DNA of 64,000 bases, taken from positions 4,791,501 through 4,855,500 of the forward strand of contig NZ_CP062260.1 in the NCBI RefSeq assembly GCF_014863545.1, read 5' to 3'. Below are positions 17,223 through 25,512 of the stretch, in pieces. A model generated the notes under the pieces. The model was given only the letters and a program-made list of their open reading frames with translations, ran no database searches and was not told where the DNA came from. Made by a program: the position numbers and the translations under genes. How positions within the stretch are numbered: the stretch's first letter is position 1; each line of letters begins with the position of its first letter. The DNA comes from Paenibacillus sp. JNUCC32 (GTDB lineage: Bacteria > Bacillota > Bacilli > Paenibacillales > Paenibacillaceae).

Positions 17223-17986
17223 ATCCGCGTACCCTTCTTTCCGGTTACCGCCATCGCCGGCAGCGGGTCATTGCAGGTCATGCCGGTAACCCCGCACTCC
17301 AGCGAATACCGGACGCCCTGCTCATCGTCCGGGCAATAGCTCCAGACCAGCAGCCCCTGTGCCTGGAACCGGGCAACGAGTTCCGGCGTAAGCAGTGACA
17401 TCTCCACGCCGATCCCCCACATTTTGGCGTAGGTGCCCTCCTCCCCGAAGTCAAAGCCGGACATTTTCTCGCCCGGAAACCCCTGAGTCTTCTGGCCATG
17501 CGTTTCATGGATATAGGTCAGAACCTGAGCATCGAAGCAGGTGAATACGCAGCGCGGCAGGTACCCGTACCGGTTCAGCATGTCAATCGCCAGGTCGGCG
17601 GCCTCTTGGGCATCGGGACTGGGCTTAATCTCCACGTTGCACAGAACCTCGGGGTATTCCCGAAGCAGTTCGCAAAGCTCCGCAAGCGTCGGGATCTTCA
17701 AGCCTTCGAATTCCCGGGCAAACCAGCCGCCCGCATCCAAAGCCTTCAGCTCCACAAGCGTGTAATCCCTTACCTCGCCGGCGCCATTGGTCGTACGCTG
17801 AACCGTTGCATCATGGATAACCACCACCTCCTTATCCTTCGTCAGCCGAAGATCAAACTCCAGCATGTCAACGCCTAACTCCAATGCCTTGCGAAAGGCC
17901 AGCAGCGTATTTTCCGGATAAGCCGATTTATACCCGCGATGTGCAGCCACCATCATAGAGGATGGCTCCCGTAGTCGTTCGATCAT
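17219..17986 (-). CDS. cytoplasmic glycerophosphodiester phosphodiesterase
   Basis: A 255-residue GDPD-family TIM barrel that hydrolyses glycerophosphodiesters to glycerol phosphate and an alcohol. The catalytic pattern is complete: AHRGYKSAYPENT near residue 17, EFDLRLTKDKEVVVIHD near 44-60, NVEIKP near 118 and the late CNDPLPA. There is no signal peptide, so it acts on diesters after import. I start at ATG 17986; an upstream GTG at 17998 overlaps the AAAGGAG ribosome binding site and is unlikely. It sits between the binding protein (26 bases upstream) and the glycerol-1-phosphate dehydrogenase (four-base overlap), matching UgpQ in function and place. Confidence 0.93.
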   Translation of the reverse strand: MIERLREPSSMMVAAHRGYKSAYPENTLLAFRKALELGVDMLEFDLRLTKDKEVVVIHDATVQRTTNGAGEVRDYTLVELKALDAGGWFAREFEGLKIPTLAELCELLREYPEVLCNVEIKPSPDAQEAADLAIDMLNRYGYLPRCVFTCFDAQVLTYIHETHGQKTQGFPGEKMSGFDFGEEGTYAKMWGIGVEMSLLTPELVARFQAQGLLVWSYCPDDEQGVRYSLECGVTGMTCNDPLPAMAVTGKKGTRI

Positions 17987-18012
17987 ATGTCCTGCCACTC
18001 CTTTACCTGTTG

Positions 18013-19326
18013 TTATTGGGCCAAAATCCGTTCCGTCTCTTTCTTGAAGGTATCCAGCGTCGCCGGGATATCCTTGCTGTCATACATGATCGCTTCCATG
18101 GCCGAGAAGAACTCATGCATAATCTCAGGCCATGCCACATCCTTATTGGTATCCGTAGCGAATTCCAGCTGATCATAGGCGACTTTGCGGTTCGGTTCTT
18201 TGGCCCACAGTTCTTGGATCTTCTCCGACTCCACCATCTTCTTCGTGAAAGGCAGGTAACCGGATTGCAAAATAAATTCAAGCGCGCCTTCCTCTTCCAT
18301 CTCCATCCACCGAATGAACTCCCATGCCGCTTCCTTGTTCTTGGAAGAAGACAGCATCGTGACGTTCGCGCCTCCGGTCGGATTCGCATATACTTCGTCC
18401 TTAGGCAGGAATGCCGTCACGTAATCGAAATCCACCGCGCTGGACAATCCGCCGATCGATCCCGTGGATTGGTACATCATCCCGACTTTGCCTTCCACAA
18501 ACATGCTGTTTACGATGTTGCCGGAATCCTGAGCGGGCGGATAATACAAAGCGCCCGTGCTTTGCAGGTCTTTCAGGTAAGTGAACATTTTGGCTCCGGC
18601 ACCGTTATCCGAAAAGCCGATCGACGTATTGTCGTCATTGAAGAACGTGCCGCCGGCTTGCGAAATCATGGCAATCGGATACCATGTGTCGTAGGGCATC
18701 GTGACGCCGTATCGCTTATACTCGCTGCCTTCCTTGACGACCAGCGCGTTCGCGACCTCCTTCATTTCCTCCCATGTCGTCGGGATTTGAAGCCCGAGCT
18801 CATCCAGCAAGGTTTTGTTCACGTGCAGGATCGGGGTGGAACGGTTCAGCGGCAGCGACACCAATTGATCATTGAAGGTGGAGTGTCCCATTAAACCGGC
18901 AGTGAAGTCGTCTGGGCTGATGCCGGAGCCTTCAAGAAAAGGCGTCAGATCCTCAAGGACCTCCGAATCGGCGAACATCTGGATGTAGGCTCGCTCGAGC
19001 ATGCTGACATCCGGGCCGGTGCCGGATGCAATCGCCTGCTGCAGCTTGGTTACCGTTTCGTCGTAGCTGCCCTGGAAGGTGCCTACGACTTCGATATCCT
19101 CATGGGATGCATTAAAGCGCTGAATGAGCGCATCCATGTATTCCCCGTTCTTGCCTCCCAGCGAGTGCCAGAACTGCACCGTGGTTTTCCCCTTGTCTCC
19201 GGACGGGGCTTCGGTTCCCCCGCTTCCCGGTGCTTCGCCGGGCTCGGCCGAACCTCCTCCACCGCATGCGGCAAGCAAACTGAACAGCAGGATGACGGAT
19301 AGGCGTGTATACCATTTGGATTTCAT
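18013..19326 (-). CDS. glycerol phosphate/glycerophosphodiester-binding lipoprotein (UgpB-like)
   Basis: A 437-residue family 1 solute-binding lipoprotein. Signal peptide MKSKWYTRLSVILLFSLLAAC with the lipobox LLAAC places the anchor at Cys21, followed by a Gly/Ser/Pro-rich flexible linker. The core resembles UgpB: VQFWHSLGGKNGEYMDALIQRFNASHEDIEVVGTFQGSYDET near the N-terminus and GGANVTMLSSSKNKEAAWEFIRWM later. I prefer ATG 19326, ten bases after GGAGG, to ATG 19335, which is one base from it. The operon partners (UgpA/E/C-like proteins, glycerophosphodiesterase, glycerol-1-phosphate dehydrogenase) support a glycerol-phosphate-type ligand, although other sugars cannot be excluded. Confidence 0.9.
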   Translation of the reverse strand: MKSKWYTRLSVILLFSLLAACGGGGSAEPGEAPGSGGTEAPSGDKGKTTVQFWHSLGGKNGEYMDALIQRFNASHEDIEVVGTFQGSYDETVTKLQQAIASGTGPDVSMLERAYIQMFADSEVLEDLTPFLEGSGISPDDFTAGLMGHSTFNDQLVSLPLNRSTPILHVNKTLLDELGLQIPTTWEEMKEVANALVVKEGSEYKRYGVTMPYDTWYPIAMISQAGGTFFNDDNTSIGFSDNGAGAKMFTYLKDLQSTGALYYPPAQDSGNIVNSMFVEGKVGMMYQSTGSIGGLSSAVDFDYVTAFLPKDEVYANPTGGANVTMLSSSKNKEAAWEFIRWMEMEEEGALEFILQSGYLPFTKKMVESEKIQELWAKEPNRKVAYDQLEFATDTNKDVAWPEIMHEFFSAMEAIMYDSKDIPATLDTFKKETERILAQ

Positions 19327-19387
19327 GTGATTCATTCCTCCATTAATTATTCGATTATGAATGGCTGAAACCTGTCATTTCCTGTAA

Positions 19388-20221
19388 TTATTTAATGCCT
19401 GAATAAACAAAAGCCTTCACGATGTGCTTCGAACAGAACAAATATACGAGCAGGATGGGCACCACCAGAATCACGTTGCCGGCCATGATGATATGCCAGT
19501 TGCTGATGCCCTCGGTCTCCCGCAGCATGGCGATCCCCAAGGTCAGCGGCCGGACGGCTGCCGAATCGGTCATGACAAGCGGCCAGAAATAGTCGTTCCA
19601 ATGACTGACGAAGCTGAACAGCGCAATGGTGGCGAGTGCCGGCTTCGACATGGGGATCATGATCTTCCGGATGATTTTGAACTCGCTGGCGTTATCCAGA
19701 CGGGCCGCTTCGATGATTTCCTCCGGAATCTGCATGAAGTATTGCCGCAGCAGGAAGATGCCGAAGGCATTCGAAACGAACGGAATGATCTGCGGGAGCA
19801 GGGTTTTGACCAATCCCCAATCCGCCATCATCAGATAAACCGGAATGAACGTAACCTGTCCCGGGATCATGAAGGCCAGCAGGATCATGCCGAACAGCAG
19901 CGTTTTTCCCGGGAATTTATACTTGGCAAAAGCATACGCGGCCGGAATCATGATCAGGAACTGCAGTACGATGATGGAACCGGTGACGACAACCGAGTTC
20001 CTGAAATAGGTCAGGAAAGGCCCCGCATTCATCGCTTCCGCGAAATTCCCCCACTGCGGCGAAGCCGGAACCCACGTCGGCGGAAACGTCATCGTCTCCC
20101 GGAATGTCTGGAGCGATGTGGAGATCATCCACAGGAACGGAAAGATGAAAATCATGAGCACTGCAGCCTTCAGCAAATAGCCCAGCGCCGTCCATACGAT
20201 TTTTAAGTCAAAGGTCTTCAA
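19388..20221 (-). CDS. ABC transporter permease (UgpE-like)
   Basis: A 277-residue CUT1 permease of the MalG/UgpE group with six membrane segments and the EAA loop IEAARLDNASEFKIIRKIMIPMSKPA near residue 178. Features such as FPFLWMISTSLQTFRETMTFPP at the N-terminus and FVSHWNDYFWPLV near residue 208 are usual for UgpE. The start is TTG 20221, six bases after GGAGG. It lies between UgpA-like and UgpB-like genes with short gaps of 38 and 61 bases and belongs to the same operon. Confidence 0.92.
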   Translation of the reverse strand: MKTFDLKIVWTALGYLLKAAVLMIFIFPFLWMISTSLQTFRETMTFPPTWVPASPQWGNFAEAMNAGPFLTYFRNSVVVTGSIIVLQFLIMIPAAYAFAKYKFPGKTLLFGMILLAFMIPGQVTFIPVYLMMADWGLVKTLLPQIIPFVSNAFGIFLLRQYFMQIPEEIIEAARLDNASEFKIIRKIMIPMSKPALATIALFSFVSHWNDYFWPLVMTDSAAVRPLTLGIAMLRETEGISNWHIIMAGNVILVVPILLVYLFCSKHIVKAFVYSGIK

Positions 20222-20259
20222 ACCGTGCCTCCTTTCTTCGTGGCCAAAGCCTTATAGCC

Positions 20260-21138
20260 TTATTGATAGTGGACCTTCTTGGATAACAGCCGGAAATAGA
20301 TGAACGTGAGCAATCCGATAATGGCCATGAGCACAACGCCTGTCGCCGCCGAATAACCGATATTGGTCGTTCGGAATCCGTATATGTAATACACAAGCGT
20401 CGTCGTTGCATTGTTTGGTCCTCCGCCTGTCATCACCTGAACGGTATCGAATACCTTGAAGGAGCCGATCGTCATGATGATGAGAATAAAAAACAGCTGC
20501 GGCGAGATCATCGGCAGTGTGATTTTGTAAAACACCTTGAACTTGCTCGCATTATCCAGCGCGGCCGCTTCATAAATGCTCGGCGATATGCTCTGCAAGG
20601 CTGCCACGATAATCAGGGTATAATAGCCGATGGCCTGCCAGACCGACACGATAATGACCGATATCAACGCGGTCTTGGAGCTTTGAAGCCATGCCGACGG
20701 CGGGAGTCCAACCAGCTTGAGCAGATAATTGAGCAGTCCTTGATTCGGCTCCATCAGCCACAGCCAGACCAGCGAGATCGATACGATGGATACGACGTGC
20801 GGCGTGAAAATCCCGGCCTGGACGATCGAATTGAAACGGCCTTTCTTGTTCAGCCATACGGCGATCAGCAGGGACAGCAGCATGGTCAAAATGACGACCC
20901 CGGCCGTATAGACGGAGGTGTTCCAGAGTGCTTTGTAGAAATCCCCGCGCCCCAGAATCTGCGTGAAATTGTCCAATCCGACAAATTTGCTCTTGTCTTT
21001 GTTCATCAGGTTGTATTTGAACAAGCTTAAGTAAATCAAATAACCTACCGGATACATCACGAACAGCAGGATACCCGCCATGGCTGGCGCGATCAGCACA
21101 TAGGGCCTGATCCCTTCCCAGATCCTCCTCTTATCCAT
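20260..21138 (-). CDS. ABC transporter permease (UgpA-like)
   Basis: A 292-residue CUT1 permease. It begins IRPYVLIAPAMAGILLFVMYPVGYLIYLSLFKYNLM, a form typical of UgpA, and carries the EAA loop YEAAALDNASKFKVFYKITLPMISPQ near residue 203. About six membrane helices. Its start lies inside the 3' end of the ATPase gene (eight-base overlap), which couples it to that gene. It pairs with the UgpE-like permease to form the channel. Confidence 0.92.
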   Translation of the reverse strand: MDKRRIWEGIRPYVLIAPAMAGILLFVMYPVGYLIYLSLFKYNLMNKDKSKFVGLDNFTQILGRGDFYKALWNTSVYTAGVVILTMLLSLLIAVWLNKKGRFNSIVQAGIFTPHVVSIVSISLVWLWLMEPNQGLLNYLLKLVGLPPSAWLQSSKTALISVIIVSVWQAIGYYTLIIVAALQSISPSIYEAAALDNASKFKVFYKITLPMISPQLFFILIIMTIGSFKVFDTVQVMTGGGPNNATTTLVYYIYGFRTTNIGYSAATGVVLMAIIGLLTFIYFRLLSKKVHYQ

Positions 21139-22186
21139 GGGCCAGCCCTCTCAGCCGCTCCATGAACTCCCTGTGGCGGTTGTCCTTCTCGTCCACCCGG
21201 TTCTCATCCGAACCGAAGAAAAACAATTGGTCGGCCGGCACGCCGAGACAGACCTGCTGATCGACATGGTATCTGTCATCCGGACATTTCACCATGAATG
21301 CATGACCATCGGTCGTCTTCACCTGATAAATCGTCTCGGAGCCCAGCATTTCTCGCGTGATGATCTCGCCCTTGGCCGTGTAGTGAAACGATTCCGGTTC
21401 CGTGCCGATCACAACGCTTTCCGGACGGAACCCGAACGTCGCGCGATCGTCCCCCAGCGGCGCAATGTTCATGGGAGGAACCCCGATGAACTGGGCCGCA
21501 AACAGATTGCTGGGCTTGCGGTACACCACTTCGGGCGGCGCCTCCTGCTGAATGACCCCTTTGTTCATCAGCACGATGGTATCCGCCATCGACATGGCCT
21601 CAATTTGGTCATGGGTCACGTAAACAAAGGTCGTCCCGAGCTTCTTGTGCAGCTCGATCAGCTCGATCCGCATCTGAACCCTCAGCTTGGCGTCCAGATT
21701 GGACAACGGTTCATCCATCAGGAAGACGGACGGATCCTTAACCATGGCCCGGGCTAAAGCCACCCGCTGCCGTTGTCCGCCGGACAAGGTGGAGGGCTTG
21801 CGGTCTAAATAATCGTTCAGTCCCACGGTTGCCCCTATGGTTTCCACCAGTCGCTTACGCTCGGCTTTGGGAACCTTATTGTTCACGAGGCCGAATTCGA
21901 TATTCTCGCGGACCGACATCGTCGGGTAAATGGCGTAGTTCTGAAACACCATGGCCACGCCGCGCTTCCCCGGTGCAATGCGCGTGACATCCTTGCCGTC
22001 GATCAGAACGGAACCGGAGGTTTGAGGGTCTATGCCCGCGATCATCCTTAGGAGCGTTGTTTTCCCGCACCCTGAAGGGCCGACCAGGACGGTGAATTTT
22101 CCGTCCTCGATGGTAAGATCCAAGTCCTGTATGACGGTTTGACGATCAAACGACTTGCTCACTTTCACAAATTCAATGGATGCCAA
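21131..22186 (-). CDS. ugpC: ABC transporter ATPase (UgpC/MsmX type)
   Basis: A 351-residue ATPase of the MalK/UgpC/MsmX family. All nucleotide-binding motifs are intact: Walker [10 protein letters not shown] near residue 37, Q-loop [14 protein letters not shown], signature [15 protein letters not shown] near 135, Walker [17 protein letters not shown] near 157 and switch His in [14 protein letters not shown]; a TOBE regulatory domain fills the C-terminus. The start TTG 22186 follows GAGGGGGA. It is the first gene of the operon, ahead of the two permeases. It is the only CUT1 ATPase in the window, so it could also energise the two importers at 9.3-12.3 kb and 46.9-50.3 kb, which have none. Confidence 0.94.
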   Translation of the reverse strand: MASIEFVKVSKSFDRQTVIQDLDLTIEDGKFTVLVGPSGCGKTTLLRMIAGIDPQTSGSVLIDGKDVTRIAPGKRGVAMVFQNYAIYPTMSVRENIEFGLVNNKVPKAERKRLVETIGATVGLNDYLDRKPSTLSGGQRQRVALARAMVKDPSVFLMDEPLSNLDAKLRVQMRIELIELHKKLGTTFVYVTHDQIEAMSMADTIVLMNKGVIQQEAPPEVVYRKPSNLFAAQFIGVPPMNIAPLGDDRATFGFRPESVVIGTEPESFHYTAKGEIITREMLGSETIYQVKTTDGHAFMVKCPDDRYHVDQQVCLGVPADQLFFFGSDENRVDEKDNRHREFMERLRGLAHG

Positions 22187-22548
22187 GAGCGATCCCCCTC
22201 ACCAATGTGTAATGATGCTGTCATGACAAGCGAAAAAATGAACGATTCCATAACATGAAATCCCTTACATGCACCTGATAATAAGTACGCATCAAATGCA
22301 CATGTAATGATCACTTTTGTTCATTTTTATTTAATTCGATTGTAGATCTGCAATATTAGGAGAGTGTTAGGCCTTCGTACGGATTGTGTAAATTCGCTTC
22401 GCAGCAAGGGATTTAACATGGCATTAACATAACGGGAGTACACTAGATAGATATGGAGCCCATTAAGCATAAAAAAGCAAAAGTGCGCATTGTATGTACA
22501 AACGCACTCTGCTGCTCATTGTCCAATTAGGAAGGGAGAAATTATCGA
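22187..22548. other. divergent control region between ugpC operon and DeoR-type gene
   Basis: 362 bases with no gene. Besides the inverted repeat at 22482-22508, two copies of a TGTTCATTTTT-type box face each other: AAAAATGAACG at 22234-22244 and TGTTCATTTTT at 22318-22328, about 50 and 130 bases before the ugpC start. Such boxes resemble DeoR-family operators; the assignment is tentative. Confidence 0.45.
22482..22508. promoter_or_regulatory. 27-bp inverted repeat, candidate operator of the DeoR-type regulator
   Basis: AGTGCG-CA-TTGTA-TG-TACAA-A-CGCACT: both outer six-base and inner five-base arms match exactly. It ends 40 bases before the regulator start, between the two divergent units, where an autoregulatory operator is expected. 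Confidence 0.6.
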
Positions 22549-23310
22549 TTGCTGGCACACGAACGAAAGAAAAGGATCATTGATTACGTAAGGCAATACC
22601 GTACGGCAACGGTTGCCGCCCTGGCATCCGAATTCGGCGTCCATACGGCCACCATTCGCCGCGATCTGGCGGAGATTGAACAGGAAGGCGCTTTGAAGCG
22701 CACGCATGGCGGAGTCATCATGGAGCAATGGACGCATAACGAGCCATCCTTTAATGAACGGACCAACTTTCATCGGGACGAAAAAATACGCATCGGCCAG
22801 CTCGCGGCTTCACTTGTGGAAGACGGGGAAAATATCATCATCGATTCGGGGACAACCACCCTTCATATTGCTACGCATCTTGTGCACCGCTCGGACATTA
22901 CCGTCATAACCAACGATATGAACGTTGCCGTCGAACTTCGCGATGCTCCGGGCATCAAAGTCATCCTGACCGGCGGGGAGCTGTACCCCTCGAGCTATAT
23001 GCTAAACGGCATGTTTACCGACCATGTGCTGAAATCCCTGCATGTTGAGAAAGCGTTCATCGGCACCCCTGCCCTGCATCCCCAGCATGGCCTCATGCAC
23101 CCGGAGGCGCTGCTCGTCCCGGCCAAGCAGAACATGATTCAGGCCGCCGGCGAAATTGTCGTAGTCACCGACCACAGCAAGATCGGCAAGCTGTCCCTGC
23201 ATACGGTCGCTCCCAACAGCGCCATTCATACACTCGTTACCGGCAGCGAGGCTTCCGACTCGGATGTCAAGCCTTTTCAGGATCGGGGTATCACCGTTTA
23301 CAGGGTTTGA
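22549..23310 (+). CDS. DeoR/GlpR family transcriptional regulator
   Basis: A 253-residue regulator of the DeoR family. The N-terminal winged helix-turn-helix reads RKKRIIDYVRQYRTATVAALASEFGVHTATIRRDLAEIEQEGALKRTHGG, and the C-terminal DeoRC sugar-phosphate sensor domain includes IIDSGTTTLHIATHL, VITNDMNVAVEL and VILTGGELYPSSYMLNG. The start is TTG 22549, ten bases after GAAGGGAG. It is divergent from the Ugp-like operon and most likely represses it until a phosphorylated ligand such as glycerol phosphate binds. Its transcript continues through a 280-base decamer array before reaching a strong terminator at 23613-23643, which is highly unusual. Confidence 0.93.
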   Translation: MLAHERKKRIIDYVRQYRTATVAALASEFGVHTATIRRDLAEIEQEGALKRTHGGVIMEQWTHNEPSFNERTNFHRDEKIRIGQLAASLVEDGENIIIDSGTTTLHIATHLVHRSDITVITNDMNVAVELRDAPGIKVILTGGELYPSSYMLNGMFTDHVLKSLHVEKAFIGTPALHPQHGLMHPEALLVPAKQNMIQAAGEIVVVTDHSKIGKLSLHTVAPNSAIHTLVTGSEASDSDVKPFQDRGITVYRV

Positions 23311-23320
23311 GGCTAGCAAA

Positions 23321-23600
23321 CTTTGCATGCCTTTGCGTACCTTGGCATGCCTTTGCATACCTTCGTATCTTTGCGGACCTTGGCGGACCTTGGCGGACCT
23401 TGGCGGACCTTGGCGGACCTTGGCGGACCTTGGCGGACCTTGGCGGACCTTGACATGCCTTTGCATACCTTCGTATCTTTGCGGAACTTGGCGGACCTTG
23501 GCATGCCTTTGCATACCTTTGCACCTTTGCGTACCTTGGCGTACCGGCATATTTTTGCATACCTTCGTACCTTTGCATACCTTGGCATGCCTGAACATAC
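23321..23600 (+). repeat. decamer satellite, about 28 units of CTTNGCNNAC, in a 3' untranslated region
   Basis: From eleven bases after the DeoR-type stop codon, the sequence is built of 10-base units of the form CTTNGCNNAC. TGGCGGACCT is repeated seven times perfectly at 23381-23450. Flanking units are variants such as CTTTGCATAC, CTTGGCATGC, CTTTGCGTAC and the shortened CTTCGTAT. The array ends just before the terminator at 23613. Frames on both strands are open through it only because 10-base periodicity avoids stops; none has a start site, so I do not call a protein. Confidence 0.9.
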
Positions 23601-23612
23601 TTCTTGTAGAAA

Positions 23613-23643
23613 GCACAAAAGGCACCCCGGGGGTGCCTTTTTC
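23613..23643 (+). terminator. intrinsic terminator after the decamer array
   Basis: AAAGGCACCCC pairs with GGGGTGCCTTT (23618-23640), then TTTTC. It is the first terminator downstream of the DeoR-type gene, so the decamer array is inside the transcript. Confidence 0.85.
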
Positions 23644-23815
23644 AAGCTGCTGCTCGCCAGCGGCTTGCTTATTTATATTCCACTGCTATGTTTACCATCC
23701 ATACTCGCTTTTTTTCGCGATCACCGGCTTAGACCAAAAGAGCAAACAGCAGAAATTCACTGAACGTCTATAGACACAATCGCCATGTCATTCAATATGT
23801 CCAAAACTCAACGGT

Positions 23816-23897
23816 CGACAGCCAATCCAAGCATGCCCCGGACCACACACCGTGCACGCAGGGTGCACAGGGTGCACAGGGAGCAGTGCGCACGATG
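23816..23897 (+). repeat. dispersed repeat, copy 2
   Basis: Contains AATCCAAGCATGCCCCGGACCAC and GGGAGCAGTGCGCACGATG in the same order as copy 1 at 2731-2786, with a longer middle that holds GGGTGCACA twice in tandem. CGTGC near 23852 and GCACG near 23890 form an inverted repeat. It is followed at 23928 by the same palindrome cluster as copy 1. Confidence 0.7.
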
Positions 23898-23927
23898 TAC
23901 TTGTTCTTTGGTATAAGGACTTCCTAA

Positions 23928-24110
23928 CGGACTCAGAATACCTTATTTCATCGAAAACAACCCTTTTAGTAACTTTAGCGGACCCAGCGGACCTTATTTG
24001 CTGTTTTAATCGGTATTTGCCCCCTTATTTCTCATAATAGCGGATCTGGAGTCCGGTACATTGTGAAAAATCGGGTTATGATCTTGAATAACGGAACTAG
24101 GGTCCGTTTA
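23928..24110. repeat. second cluster of GCGGAYC palindromes with TTATTT tails
   Basis: Motifs include ACGGACTCAGAATACCTTATTT (in part), GCGGACCCAGCGGACCTTATTT (in part), GCGGATCTGGAGTCCGG near 24040 and ACGGAACTAGGGTCCGT near 24085. The 15-mer CCCCTTATTTCTCAT at 24021 is identical to one in the first cluster at 2938. Confidence 0.6.
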
Positions 24111-24219
24111 AGTTGGCAAAAGCCATGAAATCATACAGAAGGAAGAACATCGACAGTCAGTGAACCCACAATATTTCTTTAGGTAAATCCAAGCTATCAG
24201 GGTCAATGCGCAGCCGACG

Positions 24220-24270
24220 GAAGCTATCTTCTCTACGCTTATTAGAAGCTATCTCCTCTGTACTTATTAG
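24220..24270 (+). repeat. 25-bp direct repeat, two copies
   Basis: GAAGCTATCTTCTCTACGCTTATTA and a near-copy with CCTCTGTA in the middle follow each other with a 25-base period. Short, no function visible. Confidence 0.6.
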
Positions 24271-24381
24271 TGGAGGTGAAAAAAAGGAAATATACCACCG
24301 CCCACTCTCTCATTCCCTCCATCCGCATAGCGGGTGGTTCTTTGTTTCGCGCGGTTCACGCACGCAACTGGCTAAAGCCTA

Positions 24382-24412
24382 AGAAAAATCCGGCAGTCAT
24401 TAGACGCCGGAT
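24382..24412 (-). terminator. intrinsic terminator of the LPMO gene
   Basis: Minus strand reads ATCCGGC, an 11-base loop, GCCGGAT and then TTTTTC, 18 bases after the stop at 24430. Confidence 0.8.
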
Positions 24413-24429
24413 CCGGTCAAACGATCGAT

Positions 24430-25464
24430 TTAAGGGATAACCTTCCAAACTTCGGCAGATCCAGGTGTTTCGCCTTGAGTCCACCATTTTGCTTCATAGT
24501 TCACGCCATTGTGGCTGACTTTGCTGCCGCCTAAATAAACGGCTGTTGCGCTCCATGCCGGATAGGTCGTGGAACTTCCGGATGTTGAAACCGTAAGCGG
24601 AGCCGATGCGGATGATTTACTGCCTGAGCTGCTGACGGCTACCACAGTGTACGTATAGGACGTTCCTGCGGTTAGCCCCGTGTTGGTATAAGAGGTTGAA
24701 GTCGATGTACCCACAAGGGATCCGTTACGGTAGATTTCATAACTGGAAGCCCCGGTGGAAGCTGTCCATGCCAAGGATACGCTGCTGCTTGTTTGGGATG
24801 GGGAAGTAAGTCCTGTCGGTGCAGGAACGCCTGGGTTCGGAGTTCCGCCACCGCCGAAGTCTACATCGATGACGTTATAGAAAGCGTTAGCCGTGTCAGC
24901 TACTTCCCATACCGCCAGAATGACATGGTAACCGGACTTGGCAGGAACGTTACATGTGGATGCATAGTTTGTCGGAGGTTTTACGCCGCCGTAGTTAATG
25001 GAGCAGAAAGGCGTCAGATCGAACGAAGCTCTGCTCAGCGGAGCATTTTGATCCCAGCCGTCTTTCGTAATGTAGTATTTCCAGCTTGCCGTCGCATGGT
25101 TGGCCGTCAAATGCCATTGGAACGTCGTGGTTCCCGGGGAAATGCTTACTTTGCTCCAGCGAGTTGCGGACTGCTCATCGAGTTTAGGGAACGCGCCGCC
25201 TGCACTCGCGATTTTGCCATCGGCGGGACCTGCGTTCGGCCAGCCTTTAGGAGCTTCCAAGCTTTGCGGCTCATACACGATGGCACCGCAATCGGTGTTT
25301 TGCCCCTGCTTACACAGAATGGCGCGGCTTCCTGGAGAATCGACATATCCGTGGGCAGAAGCTTTATCCGCAAATAAAACCATGAACAAGGTCATCAACA
25401 ACATCGTGGAACCAGCAATGATCAAATTCTTGAGCCAAGCTTTGTTCGGCAAACTTAAAGTCAT
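24430..25464 (-). CDS. secreted AA10 lytic polysaccharide monooxygenase with FnIII and chitin-binding module
   Basis: A 344-residue copper oxidase that cleaves chitin (or cellulose) chains oxidatively outside the cell. The signal peptide ends at ADKASA so that the mature protein begins with His38 (HGYVDSPGSR), the N-terminal half of the copper histidine brace; the second histidine is His123 in LTANHATASWKYYIT, and DTANAFYNVIDVDF carries the axial Phe. Domains: AA10 at 38-205, a Gly/Pro linker, a fibronectin III domain at about 215-300 and a CBM5/12-type module at about 300-344 (WSATAVYLGGSKVSHNGVNYEAKWWTQG). ATG 25464 follows AAAGGAGG. A cre-like box lies upstream. It is monocistronic with its own terminator. 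Chitin is favoured by the CBM but not proven. Confidence 0.95.
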   Translation of the reverse strand: MTLSLPNKAWLKNLIIAGSTMLLMTLFMVLFADKASAHGYVDSPGSRAILCKQGQNTDCGAIVYEPQSLEAPKGWPNAGPADGKIASAGGAFPKLDEQSATRWSKVSISPGTTTFQWHLTANHATASWKYYITKDGWDQNAPLSRASFDLTPFCSINYGGVKPPTNYASTCNVPAKSGYHVILAVWEVADTANAFYNVIDVDFGGGGTPNPGVPAPTGLTSPSQTSSSVSLAWTASTGASSYEIYRNGSLVGTSTSTSYTNTGLTAGTSYTYTVVAVSSSGSKSSASAPLTVSTSGSSTTYPAWSATAVYLGGSKVSHNGVNYEAKWWTQGETPGSAEVWKVIP

Positions 25465-25498
25465 ACAATTAATCCTCCTTTAATATAAAAGATAATAA

Positions 25499-25512
25499 AT
25501 AAAGCGTTTACA
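25499..25512 (-). promoter_or_regulatory. cre-like box upstream of the LPMO gene
   Basis: Minus strand TGTAAACGCTTTAT fits the first eleven positions of the CcpA operator TGWAANCGNTNWCA and misses the last two. It is 35 bases before the LPMO start; catabolite control of a chitin enzyme would be expected. Confidence 0.4.

Larger units (their letters stand above)
23311..24429. other. 1.1-kb gene-free region between DeoR-type gene and LPMO gene
   Basis: Consists of the decamer array, a terminator, dispersed repeat copy 2, the second palindrome cluster, the 25-bp repeat and the LPMO terminator. The order dispersed repeat then palindromes equals that in the gap at 2.2-3.5 kb. Confidence 0.7.

Noticed and set aside
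23002..23773. Long open frames on both strands across the decamer array, giving repetitive proteins
   Set aside because: The 10-base period keeps several frames open at once; no ribosome binding site or family likeness, and one frame runs antisense into the DeoR-type gene.
24300..24350. Hairpin CCACCGC...GCGGGTGG
   Set aside because: A bulge and long loop with a broken T-run; not convincing as a terminator, and no gene ends there.
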